A stretch of 64,000 nt of DNA from Lewinellaceae bacterium (GTDB lineage: Bacteria > Bacteroidota > Bacteroidia > Chitinophagales > Saprospiraceae), in the NCBI GenBank assembly GCA_020636445.1, contig JACJXV010000002.1, positions 106,648-170,647 of the forward strand, given 5' to 3'. The notes beneath the pieces were generated by a model, which saw only the letters and a program-made list of their open reading frames with translations, did not search any database and was not told the origin of the DNA. Shown here one piece after another: positions 50,429-58,878 of this stretch (the stretch's first letter is position 1; each line of letters starts with the position of its first letter). Made by a program: the position numbers and the translations under genes.

Positions 50429-51772
50429 ATGGGCAAGCGAACATTAGACTTTCAAAACAAAACTTTTTGGCTGCTATGCTGGGCAATCCTGCTGAATGGA
50501 GTAGGCGTATATGCCCAGAACAAGCTGACGTACTATCAGGATGTCAAGCCCATTATTGATGAATACTGTACGGGGTGCCACCGTACCGGACAATCAGCGC
50601 CTTTCCCCTTGACTAGCTATGAGGATGTGCGCAAACGGGCTTCCTTTATCAGTATGGTGGTAGAAACCCGCTACATGCCGCCCTGGCATGCCGATACCAG
50701 CTTTGGTTCCTTTCTGCACGCAAGGGTATTAAGCGCACAGCAGATAACTACGATTATGGACTGGGCTGCCAATGGCGCGCTGCGCGGAGAACCTACAAAC
50801 ACTACTGAGACCAAAGCCCTGGAAGAATGGCCGCAACCGGATATGGTTTTGAAATTGCAAAAACCCTTTCAAATACCCGGCGACAACACTGAGCAATACC
50901 GCATTTTTGCCTTGCCGACCGGTTCAGATAAAGATTTGTATTTGCGTGGCGTAGGGTTTATGCCCGACAATAAACCCTACGTACATCACAGTCGGTTGAT
51001 GCTGGATACTACTCACTTGGTTCGGCCTTTTGATGGGACCTCGGTTGGGGAGTCCATGGAGGTCCTTGACTCGATGAATATTCCCCTGTACAATGCTTTC
51101 TGGCAAGGGTGGGTTCCGGGCAACTATCCGCTTTTTTACCCCGAAGGTGTGGGGAAAATGTTGCCGAAAAACACGGATATTGTCATCAATATGCACTATG
51201 CCCCCAGTGCTAAACCCGAGCAGGATCAATCGGAAGTTCACCTCTATTTCGCGAAGAACAAACCCCGTCGCTTGGTAGAGACCTTTGTGTTGGACGAATC
51301 CTGGATTGTCAATGGGCCCTTTGAGATCCCCCCGGATACGGTGATCACCTTCTACCTGCGGTCACCGGTAGTGCCCATGTCGTTGAGTTTGGTCAGTGTA
51401 TTACCCCACATGCACTTATTAGGAACAAAATTCCGATGTTTTGCGATTACCACCGACGGCGACATGATTCCCTTGATCAATATTCCGGAATGGGATTTTA
51501 ACTGGCAGCAATCCTACCAATTTGCTAACTTGGTTAAGTTGCCTGCCGGATCGGTTATCTACGCGGAGGCTACTTTCGACAATACCCGGAACAACCCCCG
51601 CAACCCTTATTTTCCCCCGAAGACGGTCAAGTACGGCTGGGGAACTAAGGACGAAATGATGGAACTCATTTTCGAATTTCTGATGTACGAACCCGGCGAT
51701 GAATACCTGGACTTTTACGGGCTGGAAGCCAAACGTGAAGCCAGCAAATCGGGTGGGCAGGATCGTAAATAG
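50429..51772 (+). CDS. Exported cytochrome c with copper monooxygenase (PHM-like) domain
   Basis: This is a 447-residue secreted protein. After the signal peptide comes a single-heme cytochrome c module, LTYYQDVKPIIDEYCTGCH (CxxCH) with RTGQSAPFPLTSYEDVRKRA and RYMPPWHAD (Met/His region). Residues from about 140 onward resemble the copper type II ascorbate-dependent monooxygenase (PHM) fold: NKPYVHHSRLML (HH copper ligands) and VLPHMHLLGTKFRCF (HxH copper ligands). Such cytochrome-PHM proteins are widespread but biochemically uncharacterised. The ATG at 50429 is preferred. The redoxin encoded upstream is its likely functional partner. Confidence 0.85.
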   Translation: MGKRTLDFQNKTFWLLCWAILLNGVGVYAQNKLTYYQDVKPIIDEYCTGCHRTGQSAPFPLTSYEDVRKRASFISMVVETRYMPPWHADTSFGSFLHARVLSAQQITTIMDWAANGALRGEPTNTTETKALEEWPQPDMVLKLQKPFQIPGDNTEQYRIFALPTGSDKDLYLRGVGFMPDNKPYVHHSRLMLDTTHLVRPFDGTSVGESMEVLDSMNIPLYNAFWQGWVPGNYPLFYPEGVGKMLPKNTDIVINMHYAPSAKPEQDQSEVHLYFAKNKPRRLVETFVLDESWIVNGPFEIPPDTVITFYLRSPVVPMSLSLVSVLPHMHLLGTKFRCFAITTDGDMIPLINIPEWDFNWQQSYQFANLVKLPAGSVIYAEATFDNTRNNPRNPYFPPKTVKYGWGTKDEMMELIFEFLMYEPGDEYLDFYGLEAKREASKSGGQDRK

Positions 51773-51836
51773 TGTTCCCTGCCGTCCTATGGCAAAAGAA
51801 TCTGATTTTTCATCAGTAGATTAAAAAATATTAACC

Positions 51837-52607
51837 ATGAGCGCTATTCACCGCCTGCTGATAGGAGCTTGTTTGCTCCTCGGTTTATCTGCCTCGGGCA
51901 ATGCTCAGGAGATGGCCCAAAGTACCATTGATGACTTTAACTACGGAGAATTCAGGCCCAATAACCTGGCTCCTCGGTACGGTGTTGCTGAGAAGCCCGG
52001 GCAGCTTTTGGGCCAGATTTATATTGATTCTACCTTTCGATCTTCATCGGTCGTTTTCTACAAAGAAGTGATCAAGCGCTATGATCCCAATGCCAGCGAC
52101 TCGATTGCCGGGTATTACCTGCGGATCAACCTGCTGGAGGATTTAGTGGAATTTAAAATCGGGGATGCCCTCAAAGGGGTAGATGATAAGGCCCTGCGGC
52201 GTTTATACGTTACGCAGCCTGATGGATCCCTCATCAAGTTCGTAAACACCCGGGATTTAGGTCCGATATCTACGGAAATCCCGGGGTTCGTTGAGGTATT
52301 AGCCGAAGGAGCACTGAATGTCTATCGGTATCAGGATTTAAAGATCAAAGAACCGACCTATAGTGTTGCGTTATCCGTAGGGGATAAAAATGCCTATTAC
52401 TACCTGCGCCCTTCATATTATTACCAGAAAGGCAACAAGCCAGCCCAGGAATTCAAATTAAATAAAAAAGGATTGCTGGAACTGATGAGCGACCGCAAGT
52501 CGACGATTGAAAAATTCATGGATAGCGAGAAGATTGATATTAAGGACAATAACGACCTGCACAAGCTGCTGGCCTATTACAATGCCCGCAAAGCTGAACG
52601 CGAATAA
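51837..52607 (+). CDS. Exported protein of unknown function
   Basis: I do not recognise the family. The 256-residue protein has a signal peptide (MSAIHRLLIGACLLLGLSASGNAQ), then a mixed alpha/beta body with IYIDSTFRSSSVVFYKEVIKRY, VEVLAEGALNVYRYQDL and VGDKNAYYYLRPSYYYQKGNK, and a charged C-terminal helix (NDLHKLLAYYNARKAERE). The pattern of Tyr-rich strands is common in periplasmic Bacteroidota proteins. It lies 64 bp after the cytochrome-PHM gene and may belong to that unit. It is followed 4 bp later by a 153-bp palindrome. Confidence 0.75.
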   Translation: MSAIHRLLIGACLLLGLSASGNAQEMAQSTIDDFNYGEFRPNNLAPRYGVAEKPGQLLGQIYIDSTFRSSSVVFYKEVIKRYDPNASDSIAGYYLRINLLEDLVEFKIGDALKGVDDKALRRLYVTQPDGSLIKFVNTRDLGPISTEIPGFVEVLAEGALNVYRYQDLKIKEPTYSVALSVGDKNAYYYLRPSYYYQKGNKPAQEFKLNKKGLLELMSDRKSTIEKFMDSEKIDIKDNNDLHKLLAYYNARKAERE

Positions 52608-52611
52608 AAGG

Positions 52612-52764
52612 GTGTTTGGGATTTACCCTTTGGCCTGCAAATGGTCATGATTTGAACCTCACGGCAGCCTTTTCTCGCTCCGTAGCGCTGCTACGAACCT
52701 CGAAAATGGCTTTGTGAGAACCAAATCCTGGCCATTTTCGTCTTCAAAAGCAAATCCCAAACAC
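52612..52764. repeat. Symmetrical 153-bp palindrome (75+3+75) with GCT loop
   Basis: GTGTTTGGGATTT (52612-52624) and AAATCCCAAACAC (52752-52764) are perfect inverted ends. The centre is CGTAGC-GCT-GCTACG (52681-52695). The arms are the same length and align without gaps, including AAATGGTCATGATTTG against its near complement. It starts 4 bp after the preceding stop codon and would be transcribed. The remaining 169 bp to xer contain nothing recognised. Confidence 0.88.
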
Positions 52765-52933
52765 GCGCTAAAAAACAAATAGCCAGTCCATCTTGCCTGA
52801 TTGGAGATTCTTTATTACATTAAGGGTAATAACGGATCACCGCTTCGCCGGTTAGCGTCCGCTGCCTAAAAGCAGCAAATGGGGCGCAACACCTGCGTCC
52901 TTTTATCGGGAAATAGCCGGGTTAACGATTGGC

Positions 52934-53836
52934 ATGGATTTGACGCGTTTTTTGCAATACCTGGAATTTGAGAAACGGTTTTCACCGCACACCATCACTG
53001 CTTATCGCCTGGATATAGCCCAGTTTCTGGCATTCTTAGCCGACCAGTATGACGGCATTCCTGCAGCTGAGGTTACCCATCAGGAAGTGAGAGCCTGGGT
53101 AGTGGAATTGCTCAGTCAGGATCGTGCCCCCAGCAGCATTCGACGCAAACTGGCTTCCCTGAAAAGTTATTTCCGGTTTCAGCAAAAGCATGGTTACCGT
53201 ACGGATAACCCACTGCGGCAGGTACCCGTACCCAAGATGGGGAAGCGACTACCGGTATTTGTGCCCGAGCAGGCGATGGAAAACCTGTTGGAGCAAACCA
53301 CCTGGCCGGAAGGTTTTTCCGGACTCCGGGATCAGCTCCTGGTAGAACTCCTTTACGGGACCGGTATGCGGCGAGCCGAGTTGCTGGGCCTTACCTGCTC
53401 CGCGGTAGACCTCCACCGGGGAGAGGTGAAAGTACTGGGCAAACGCCAAAAAGAGCGCTTGATTCCCGTTGGGCACTCCCTGCAGGGGCTGTTAGAGGCT
53501 TATATGGCCGCCCGCCGGGAAGCATTCCCCACGGTGGCTACCGATCATTTGTTGTTAACGGATAAAGGTGAGGCGCTATATCCGAAATTTGTTTACAATA
53601 CCGTCCGGCGGTATTTACATTTGGTAACCACGCTGGAAAAGCGCAGTCCACACGTCTTGCGGCACTCGTTTGCGACGCATTTATCTGACCGGGGAGCTGA
53701 TTTACAGGCGGTGCGCGAATTACTCGGGCATGCCAACCTGGCGGCTACCCAAATATATACCCATAACTCCATTGAAAAATTAAAGCGGGTTTATCAGCAA
53801 GCCCATCCGAAAGCGCGGAGCGATACCCAGCCTTAG
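52934..53836 (+). CDS. XerC/XerD-type tyrosine recombinase
   Basis: This is a site-specific recombinase of 300 residues. The N-terminal SAM-like domain (1-90) is FLQYLEFEKRFSPHTITAYR, and the catalytic domain contains the full set: Arg in GTGMRRAELLGL, Lys in LGKRQKERLIP, HVLRHSFATHLSDRGAD (His, Arg), LLGHANLAATQIY (His), and nucleophile Tyr275 in IYTH. The size and conserved sequence favour the housekeeping chromosome-dimer-resolution Xer rather than an integron or phage integrase, but C and D types are not separated here. It precedes hpf by 55 bp. Confidence 0.93.
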   Translation: MDLTRFLQYLEFEKRFSPHTITAYRLDIAQFLAFLADQYDGIPAAEVTHQEVRAWVVELLSQDRAPSSIRRKLASLKSYFRFQQKHGYRTDNPLRQVPVPKMGKRLPVFVPEQAMENLLEQTTWPEGFSGLRDQLLVELLYGTGMRRAELLGLTCSAVDLHRGEVKVLGKRQKERLIPVGHSLQGLLEAYMAARREAFPTVATDHLLLTDKGEALYPKFVYNTVRRYLHLVTTLEKRSPHVLRHSFATHLSDRGADLQAVRELLGHANLAATQIYTHNSIEKLKRVYQQAHPKARSDTQP

Positions 53837-53891
53837 GCCTTCCCCACTTGCTCCGGCCATACTATCGTCTAATCTCCTTAAAAATCCCACC

Positions 53892-54194
53892 ATGAAAGTG
53901 TACACAGAAGCCATCCAATTTCGCGCCGATGCCAAATTGATCACCTTTATCGAACAGCGGATGCAGAAAATGGATCAGTTTTTTGATCAGATTCTCCAGG
54001 CTAAAGTGGTTCTGAAGCTGGAAAATTCCGGACAAGTCAAGGATAAGATTACGGAGGTACGCCTCCATGTACCTGGCGACACGCTCATCGCCAAAGGAAA
54101 CCGGAAAACGTTTGAGGCCTCCTTAAATGATGCCGTGGATTCGCTACAGCGACAGCTCACCCGGTACAAGGAGAAAATCCGGGATCACAAATAA
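53892..54194 (+). CDS. hpf: Ribosome hibernation promoting factor, short form
   Basis: This is a 100-residue protein of the HPF/RaiA (YfiA-like) fold, a beta-alpha-beta-beta-beta-alpha domain that binds the 30S decoding region in stationary phase. Recognisable are MKVYTEAIQFRADAKLITFIEQRM, KVVLKLENSG, EVRLHVPGDTLIAKGNRKTFEASLNDAVDSL and a basic C-terminal helix (QRQLTRYKEKIRDHK). It lacks the C-terminal dimerisation domain of the long form. It is followed by a rho-independent terminator in which a group II intron sits at the T-tract. Confidence 0.92.
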   Translation: MKVYTEAIQFRADAKLITFIEQRMQKMDQFFDQILQAKVVLKLENSGQVKDKITEVRLHVPGDTLIAKGNRKTFEASLNDAVDSLQRQLTRYKEKIRDHK

Positions 54195-54244
54195 GCCCCG
54201 GGCTATAGGGTAGGGGAAGGGTTATCAAACCCTCACACACAAAT

Positions 54245-54286
54245 CATCCCGAATTTTGGCACCGTCCAGAGTTCGGGATGTTTTTT
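54245..54286 (+). terminator. hpf terminator, target site of the group II intron
   Basis: CATCCCGAA (54245-54253) pairs with TTCGGGATG (54272-54280), followed by TTTTTT (54281-54286). Intron base 1 (GTGCGCCC) follows immediately at 54287. Confidence 0.93.
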
Positions 54287-56214
54287 GTGCGCCCAGCATG
54301 GGCGCAGACTCGGCGGTGAGAGTCCGCTATACGCTTGGCAGCGAGGAGTATTAGCCAAAAGCAAGGGTGTCCATCGTGAGGTGGAATCTGAAGGAAGCTG
54401 GCGGCAAAGTCCCGACCTGACGAACAGAAACCGCATAGAAGGCCATCTGGGGTGGGTGAGTTTGCAAAACAAAACGAAGCCCGACCGCTGCCCGGAACGC
54501 CAGGGGGTAAATGCGGCAGGTACATGGGATGAAGGTCTGCGTTCTTACCTGGGGAGATCTGCGACAGCCGGAGGCGGAGGTATGCGCGAATACTGAGGCA
54601 TAAGGCGGCAGAAGTCAGCAGAGGCCATAGTACCTTGTTTTTTTTTGAGGGAAGGGCCGAACATTAGCGTACTGCATCGGAACAGAAAGACTAGCGTGAA
54701 GGCGAAGAGGACAGTCAATCCGGATTATAGGAAACGGACTTTTACCAGAGGATAGAGCGGCACTCGGAGGTATGGTAGGAGAGTTTAGCTGAATGCTGTG
54801 TCTCGGGAAGATGCGAATCGAAGGACAATGGTAACACTGGAAAACATTATCAACGAGCGGAATTTGCTACGAGCATGCGAACAGGTAATGCGCAACGACG
54901 GAGCAGCGGGCATAGATGGCATGGCAGCGAAGGACTTGTATCCGTACCTGGTACAGCACTGGCAGGATTTACAAAAGGAGATAAAGGAAGAGCGTTACCG
55001 GCCCAAAGCGGTGAGACGAGTAGAGATACCGAAACCGAATGGGGGATCAAGGCAGCTAGGAATACCGACAGTGATCGACCGAATGGTCCAGCAGAGCATA
55101 GCGCAAGAATTGGACAAGTATTACGATACCAAATTCAGTGAAACGAGCTACGGGTTCCGAAAGAGCCGCTCGACACATGAGGCACTGGAACAAGCCTTAA
55201 CCTACCTAAACAGTGGGCTAAGCTATATAGTGGAAATCGACTTGGAGAAATTCTTTGACCGTGTTAACCACGACCGATTAATGAGCCGCTTAAGCCAGGA
55301 CATCGCGGACAAAGGAGTGTTGCGACTGATCAGAAGCTACCTCAATAGTGGAACGATGGAAAATGGACTAAGGCGTCGGACGGAAGAAGGAACACCACAA
55401 GGTGGCCCGTTGAGTCCCATCCTATCCAATATCGTATTAGACGAGCTGGACAAGGAACTGGAAAAACGAGGGCTCCGCTATGTACGCTATGCGGATGACA
55501 TCAGTATCTTTGTGGGCAGCCAGCGAGCAGCCGAACGGGTACTGAGCGGAATCAGCGAGTGGATTGAACGGAAGTTGAAACTACGAGTAAACCGGGAGAA
55601 GAGCGGGATACGCCGTCCTGGCGGAGGGCAACTGCTGGGTTTTGGGTTCTGGCATGGGAAAGGAGGAGAGATCCGCAGCCGAGTGAGTGATAAGTCTTAC
55701 GAACGCCTGAAAGGAAAGATCAGGAAACTGACTAGCCGCAGCTGGTCGATGAGTATGGATGACCGTATCGGAAAACTGATGCAAATCACGCGGGGTTGGA
55801 TCAATTACTTTGGACATGCAGATGCCAAGAAAATGCTCAGGGCACTAGACAGGTGGACACAAGCACGCCTACGGATGTGTATCTGGAAAGGGTGGAAGCG
55901 GGTGAAAACACGAATAGCGGGCCTGCGAAAACTTGGAGTCAACCGGAACGAGGCCTATCTGTGGGGTAACACCCGCAAGGGATATTGGCGCATAGCCCAC
56001 AGTCCTATCCTGCAAAGGAGTATCACTTGCGAACGCCTGAAACAAAAGGGATACATTCCACTAATGGAACTGTATACCCATCGTCGACAAACGCTAATGA
56101 ACCGCCGTGATACGCGACCCGTACGTCCGGTGGTGTGAGAGGACGAAAGTTAATCGCACCACCTTTGTGGAAGACCGCAGGTATAAATGGTGGATTAACT
56201 TTCTCCTACTCGAT
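54287..56214 (+). mobile_element. Group IIC-like (bacterial class C) intron
   Basis: The 5' end GTGCGCCCAGCATGGGCGC, GGTGAGAGTCCG, GCAAGGGTGTCC and GGAATCTGAAGGAAGC match the domain I core of class C introns such as the Oceanobacillus iheyensis intron (from memory). Domain V near 56099-56141 reads GAACCGCCGTG ... GGTGGTGTGAGAGG, with the CGC catalytic triad of group IIC rather than AGC. Domain VI has GAAAGTTAATC/GATTAACTTTC arms, and the 3' end is CTACTCGAT (56206-56214). The total is about 1.93 kb with its maturase in domain IV. It lies directly after a terminator T-tract, as class C introns typically do. It appears complete. Confidence 0.9.
54828..56138 (+). CDS. ltrA: Group II intron reverse transcriptase/maturase
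   Basis: This is a 436-residue intron-encoded protein that splices and mobilises the host intron. The RT domain has LEDN-like start (TLENIINERNLL), GAAGIDGM, FRKSRSTHEALEQAL, IVEIDLEKFFDRVNHD, GTPQGGPLSPILSNIVLDELD and the catalytic YADD (Tyr221). The C-terminal maturase (GIIM-like) domain has TRGWINYFGHADAKKML, WTQARLRMCIWKGWKR and NTRKGYWRIAHSP. No HNH endonuclease domain is present, as expected in class C. The frame closes inside domain V. An upstream GTG at 54798 is an alternative start. Confidence 0.95.
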   Translation: MVTLENIINERNLLRACEQVMRNDGAAGIDGMAAKDLYPYLVQHWQDLQKEIKEERYRPKAVRRVEIPKPNGGSRQLGIPTVIDRMVQQSIAQELDKYYDTKFSETSYGFRKSRSTHEALEQALTYLNSGLSYIVEIDLEKFFDRVNHDRLMSRLSQDIADKGVLRLIRSYLNSGTMENGLRRRTEEGTPQGGPLSPILSNIVLDELDKELEKRGLRYVRYADDISIFVGSQRAAERVLSGISEWIERKLKLRVNREKSGIRRPGGGQLLGFGFWHGKGGEIRSRVSDKSYERLKGKIRKLTSRSWSMSMDDRIGKLMQITRGWINYFGHADAKKMLRALDRWTQARLRMCIWKGWKRVKTRIAGLRKLGVNRNEAYLWGNTRKGYWRIAHSPILQRSITCERLKQKGYIPLMELYTHRRQTLMNRRDTRPVRPVV

Positions 56215-56228
56215 TTGCGTGTTGGCGG

Positions 56229-56640
56229 TTAGCGCGTTAGCGTATTGGCTGTTGGCGCATTAGCAATTGGCGTGTTGGCAAAAATAAACCCTATAAACCG
56301 CATAAACTCCATAAACCGCATAAACCCCATAAACCGAGTGAGCAACGCGAACGGTATAAACCTACTACAGCGCGTTGGCGCATTAGCAGTTGGCGTGTTG
56401 GCAAAAATAAACCCCATAAACTCCATAAACCCCATAAACTCCATAAACCGCATAAACCCCATAAACCGAGTGAGCAACGCGAACGGTATAAACCTACTAC
56501 AGCGCGTTGGCGCATTAGTAATTGGCGTGTTGGCAAAAATAAACCCCATAAACTCCATAAACCCCATAAACCGCATAAACCCCATAAACCGAGTGAGCAA
56601 CGCGAACGGTATAAACCAAGCGAAGTATAAACCAACGCGC
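56229..56640. repeat. Nested minisatellite: three ~125-bp units with internal 9-bp repeats
   Basis: Units containing GGCGTGTTGGCAAAAATAAAC recur at 56269, 56392 and 56524 (spacing 123 and 132 bp). Within each, 9-bp words CATAAACTC, CATAAACCC and CATAAACCG recur 6-7 times. Each unit ends with GAGTGAGCAACGCGAACGGTATAAAC. Both strands are open in several frames only because of the repeat. No gene is assigned. The stretch to 56840 beyond it is uninformative. Confidence 0.85.
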
Positions 56641-56845
56641 TAAACCAAGTCATTTACGACTGTTTAACAGCGTGCCTAAGGCTAGTGAAGTGTAATAGTT
56701 AGCCCTCAGGTTGTTTTTCCTGCTTTTTTCCCAAAAAAGGAGCGCAAAATTGTCAGGAGCTTTTCTATTTTTGCGGAGCTTTTCAGCCGGGAAGCGCCCA
56801 TAAAGGTGCCGCGGAGAAGTCTCAAAAAAAATGAGGCAGAAAAAG

Positions 56846-56876
56846 TTTGAAAGTTTGTTGGAAGGCGCTATCTTTG
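56846..56876 (+). promoter_or_regulatory. Strong Bacteroidota-type promoter of the tRNA-tuf operon
   Basis: TTTG (56846-56849) and TATCTTTG (56869-56876) are separated by exactly 19 nt, a full match to the Bacteroidota housekeeping consensus TTTG-N19-TAnnTTTG. It lies 146 bp upstream of the first tRNA. Confidence 0.85.
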
Positions 56877-57021
56877 CAATCGCTTTTGAGAAAATGATCT
56901 GAAAGTATGCTGTGCAAACAGCCTTGAAAAGACGAACAGGCACTTGTCAAGCAACCATCGGGAATAATTTTTGGATTTTTTAGATGGTTCAAGAGCTTGG
57001 GGAAATTACCCCATGATAAAA

Positions 57022-57097
57022 GCCAGCATAGCTCAGTTGGTAGAGCAGCTGATTTGTAATCAGCTGGTCGGGGGTTCGAGTCCCTCTGCTGGCTCCA
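57022..57097 (+). tRNA. tRNA-Thr(TGT)
   Basis: The acceptor GCCAGCA pairs with TGCTGGC. D-arm AGCTCAGTTGGTAGAGC, anticodon loop TTTGTAA (anticodon TGT) between GCTGA and TCAGC, and T-arm GGGGGTTCGAGTCCC are all canonical. The 3' CCA is encoded. Confidence 0.96.
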
Positions 57098-57146
57098 AAG
57101 GAATTTATTCCTGGGAATATTGTTTGAAAAGTGCCAAATCCAACAT

Positions 57147-57232
57147 GGGGGTGCGCCGGAGCTGGAGAGCCGGGCCAGACTGTAAATCTGGTGACTATGT
57201 CTGAATAGGTTCGATTCCTATCACCCCCACCA
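57147..57232 (+). tRNA. tRNA-Tyr(GTA)
   Basis: The acceptor GGGGGTG pairs with CACCCCC. The anticodon loop CTGTAAA (anticodon GTA) is followed by a long variable arm, as in class II tRNAs. T-arm and encoded 3' CCA are present. The length of 86 nt fits tRNA-Tyr. Confidence 0.96.
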
Positions 57233-57357
57233 TTTCATCGAAAGCCAGATGGCTTTGCCATAGAAGCGAAAGCGGACATTGGCAATGTTGAAGGTCCTTA
57301 CCACCTTGCCAGCTGCGGGATGAATTGCCCTCTGAAGAAGAGGAAAAAACATAAGAA

Positions 57358-57433
57358 GCGGGTGTAGCTCAGTTGGTAGAGCATCAGCCTTCCAAGCTGA
57401 GGGTCGCGGGTTCGAGTCTCGTCGCCCGCTCCA
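57358..57433 (+). tRNA. tRNA-Gly(TCC)
   Basis: The acceptor GCGGGTG pairs with CGCCCGC. The anticodon loop CTTCCAA (anticodon TCC) lies between TCAGC and GCTGA. The 3' CCA is encoded. Confidence 0.96.
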
Positions 57434-57466
57434 TTTTAAGATAACGTCGGACATTACCGTATATCA

Positions 57467-57538
<72 letters not shown>

Positions 57539-57592
57539 CAAGAGATCGGTGGTGTTCGGATTTCTAATTAAATTTTTCAAAATTCATTACTG

Positions 57593-58789
57593 ATGGCTAA
57601 GGGAACATTTGCAAGAACGAAACCGCACGTAAACATCGGTACCATTGGTCACGTTGACCACGGCAAGACGACGCTTACTGCTGCTATCACTTATGTTCTT
57701 TCCAAGGATGGTTTGGCTCAGAAAGCGAGTTACGACTCTATCGATGCTGCTCCGGAAGAAAAAGAGCGTGGTATTACGATCAACACGGCTCACGTAGAGT
57801 ATGAAACGTTAAAGCGTCACTATGCGCACGTAGATTGCCCGGGCCACGCCGACTACGTAAAGAACATGGTAACGGGTGCTGCCCAGATGGACGGTGCTAT
57901 TTTGGTGGTTGCTGCAACGGACGGTCCGATGCCGCAAACACGGGAACACATTCTGTTGGCTCGCCAGGTAGGTGTACCTCAGATCGTAGTTTTCCTCAAC
58001 AAAGTTGACCTGGTTGATGACCCTGAAATGTTGGAACTGGTTGAAATGGAAGTTCGCGAACTGCTGAGCGCCTATAAATTCGACGGTGACAATGCTGCGA
58101 TCATTGCCGGTTCTGCATTGAAGGCACTGGAAGAAGATCCAGAATATGTGGCTAAGATCAAAGATCTGATGGATGCTGTTGACAGCGAAATTCCAGAACC
58201 AGTTCGTTTGGTTGATCAGCCTTTCTTGATGCCAATCGAAGACGTATTCTCGATCACGGGTCGTGGTACTGTTGCAACGGGTCGTATTGAGCGTGGCGTA
58301 ATCAACGTGGGTAACCCTGTTGAGATCGTAGGTATGATGGAAAAAGGCTCTAAGCCGCTCACATCTACGGTTACTGGTGTAGAAATGTTCCGCAAACTGC
58401 TTGATCGCGGTGAAGCTGGTGACAACGCTGGTCTGCTGTTGCGTGGTATTGAAAAGACTCAGATCCGCCGCGGGATGGTTATCTGCGCTCCGGGTTCCGT
58501 GAAGCCACACATGAAGTTCAAGTGTGAGGTTTACGTACTGGGTAAAGACGAAGGTGGCCGTCACACGCCATTCTTCAACGGCTACCGCCCACAGTTCTAC
58601 TTCCGTACGACGGACGTAACGGGTGACGTGAAATTGCCTGATGGTGTTGAAATGGTAATGCCTGGCGATAACGTATCGCTGGAAGTTTCTCTGCTCAGCC
58701 CGATCGCCATGGAAAAAGGTCTGCGTTTCGCGATTCGCGAAGGTGGCCGTACCGTTGGTGCTGGTCAGGTAACCGAGATCTTGGAATAA
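57593..58789 (+). CDS. tuf: Elongation factor Tu
   Basis: EF-Tu, 398 residues, brings aminoacyl-tRNA to the ribosome using GTP. The G motifs are complete: GHVDHGKTTL (G1), the switch I region RGITINTAHVEYET, DCPGHADYVKNM (G3), NKVDLVDD (G4) and SALKALE (G5). Domains 2 and 3 follow (GRGTVATGRIERGVI; GGRHTPFFNGYRPQFYFRTTDVTG). It lies within the tRNA cluster, 54 bp after tRNA-Thr and ahead of tRNA-Trp, the usual Bacteroidota arrangement. A long antisense open frame over it is a composition artefact. Confidence 0.99.
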   Translation: MAKGTFARTKPHVNIGTIGHVDHGKTTLTAAITYVLSKDGLAQKASYDSIDAAPEEKERGITINTAHVEYETLKRHYAHVDCPGHADYVKNMVTGAAQMDGAILVVAATDGPMPQTREHILLARQVGVPQIVVFLNKVDLVDDPEMLELVEMEVRELLSAYKFDGDNAAIIAGSALKALEEDPEYVAKIKDLMDAVDSEIPEPVRLVDQPFLMPIEDVFSITGRGTVATGRIERGVINVGNPVEIVGMMEKGSKPLTSTVTGVEMFRKLLDRGEAGDNAGLLLRGIEKTQIRRGMVICAPGSVKPHMKFKCEVYVLGKDEGGRHTPFFNGYRPQFYFRTTDVTGDVKLPDGVEMVMPGDNVSLEVSLLSPIAMEKGLRFAIREGGRTVGAGQVTEILE

Positions 58790-58831
58790 TAAGCACATCG
58801 CGGAGTGTTGCTTCGCGTTAGTGATAAGCAA

Positions 58832-58870
58832 AGATTAAGCGGCCCCTCCTGGTAGTGGGTCGCTTAATCT
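58832..58870 (+). promoter_or_regulatory. Long hairpin between tuf and tRNA-Trp
   Basis: AGATTAAGCGGCCC and GGGTCGCTTAATCT form a 14-bp stem with one G-T wobble and an 11-nt loop. There is no T-tract after it, and tRNA-Trp begins 8 bp later. It is a candidate RNA-processing site, transcript stabiliser or partial terminator. Confidence 0.65.
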
Positions 58871-58878
58871 TGCCTTAA

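Noticed and set aside
52934..53836. Integrase of a genomic island
   Set aside because: Size, motifs and neighbours (hpf) fit the housekeeping Xer recombinase; no att sites or cargo genes were seen.
56229..56653. Open frames on both strands with repeating MGF/INP tripeptides
   Set aside because: They are produced by the 9-bp CATAAACNN repeat, which is open in several frames; no start context or conserved domain.
57809..58831. 340-codon open frame antisense to tuf
   Set aside because: It mirrors the strongly biased codons of tuf, its product is rich in His, Thr and Phe without any recognisable domain, and EF-Tu is certain on the other strand.
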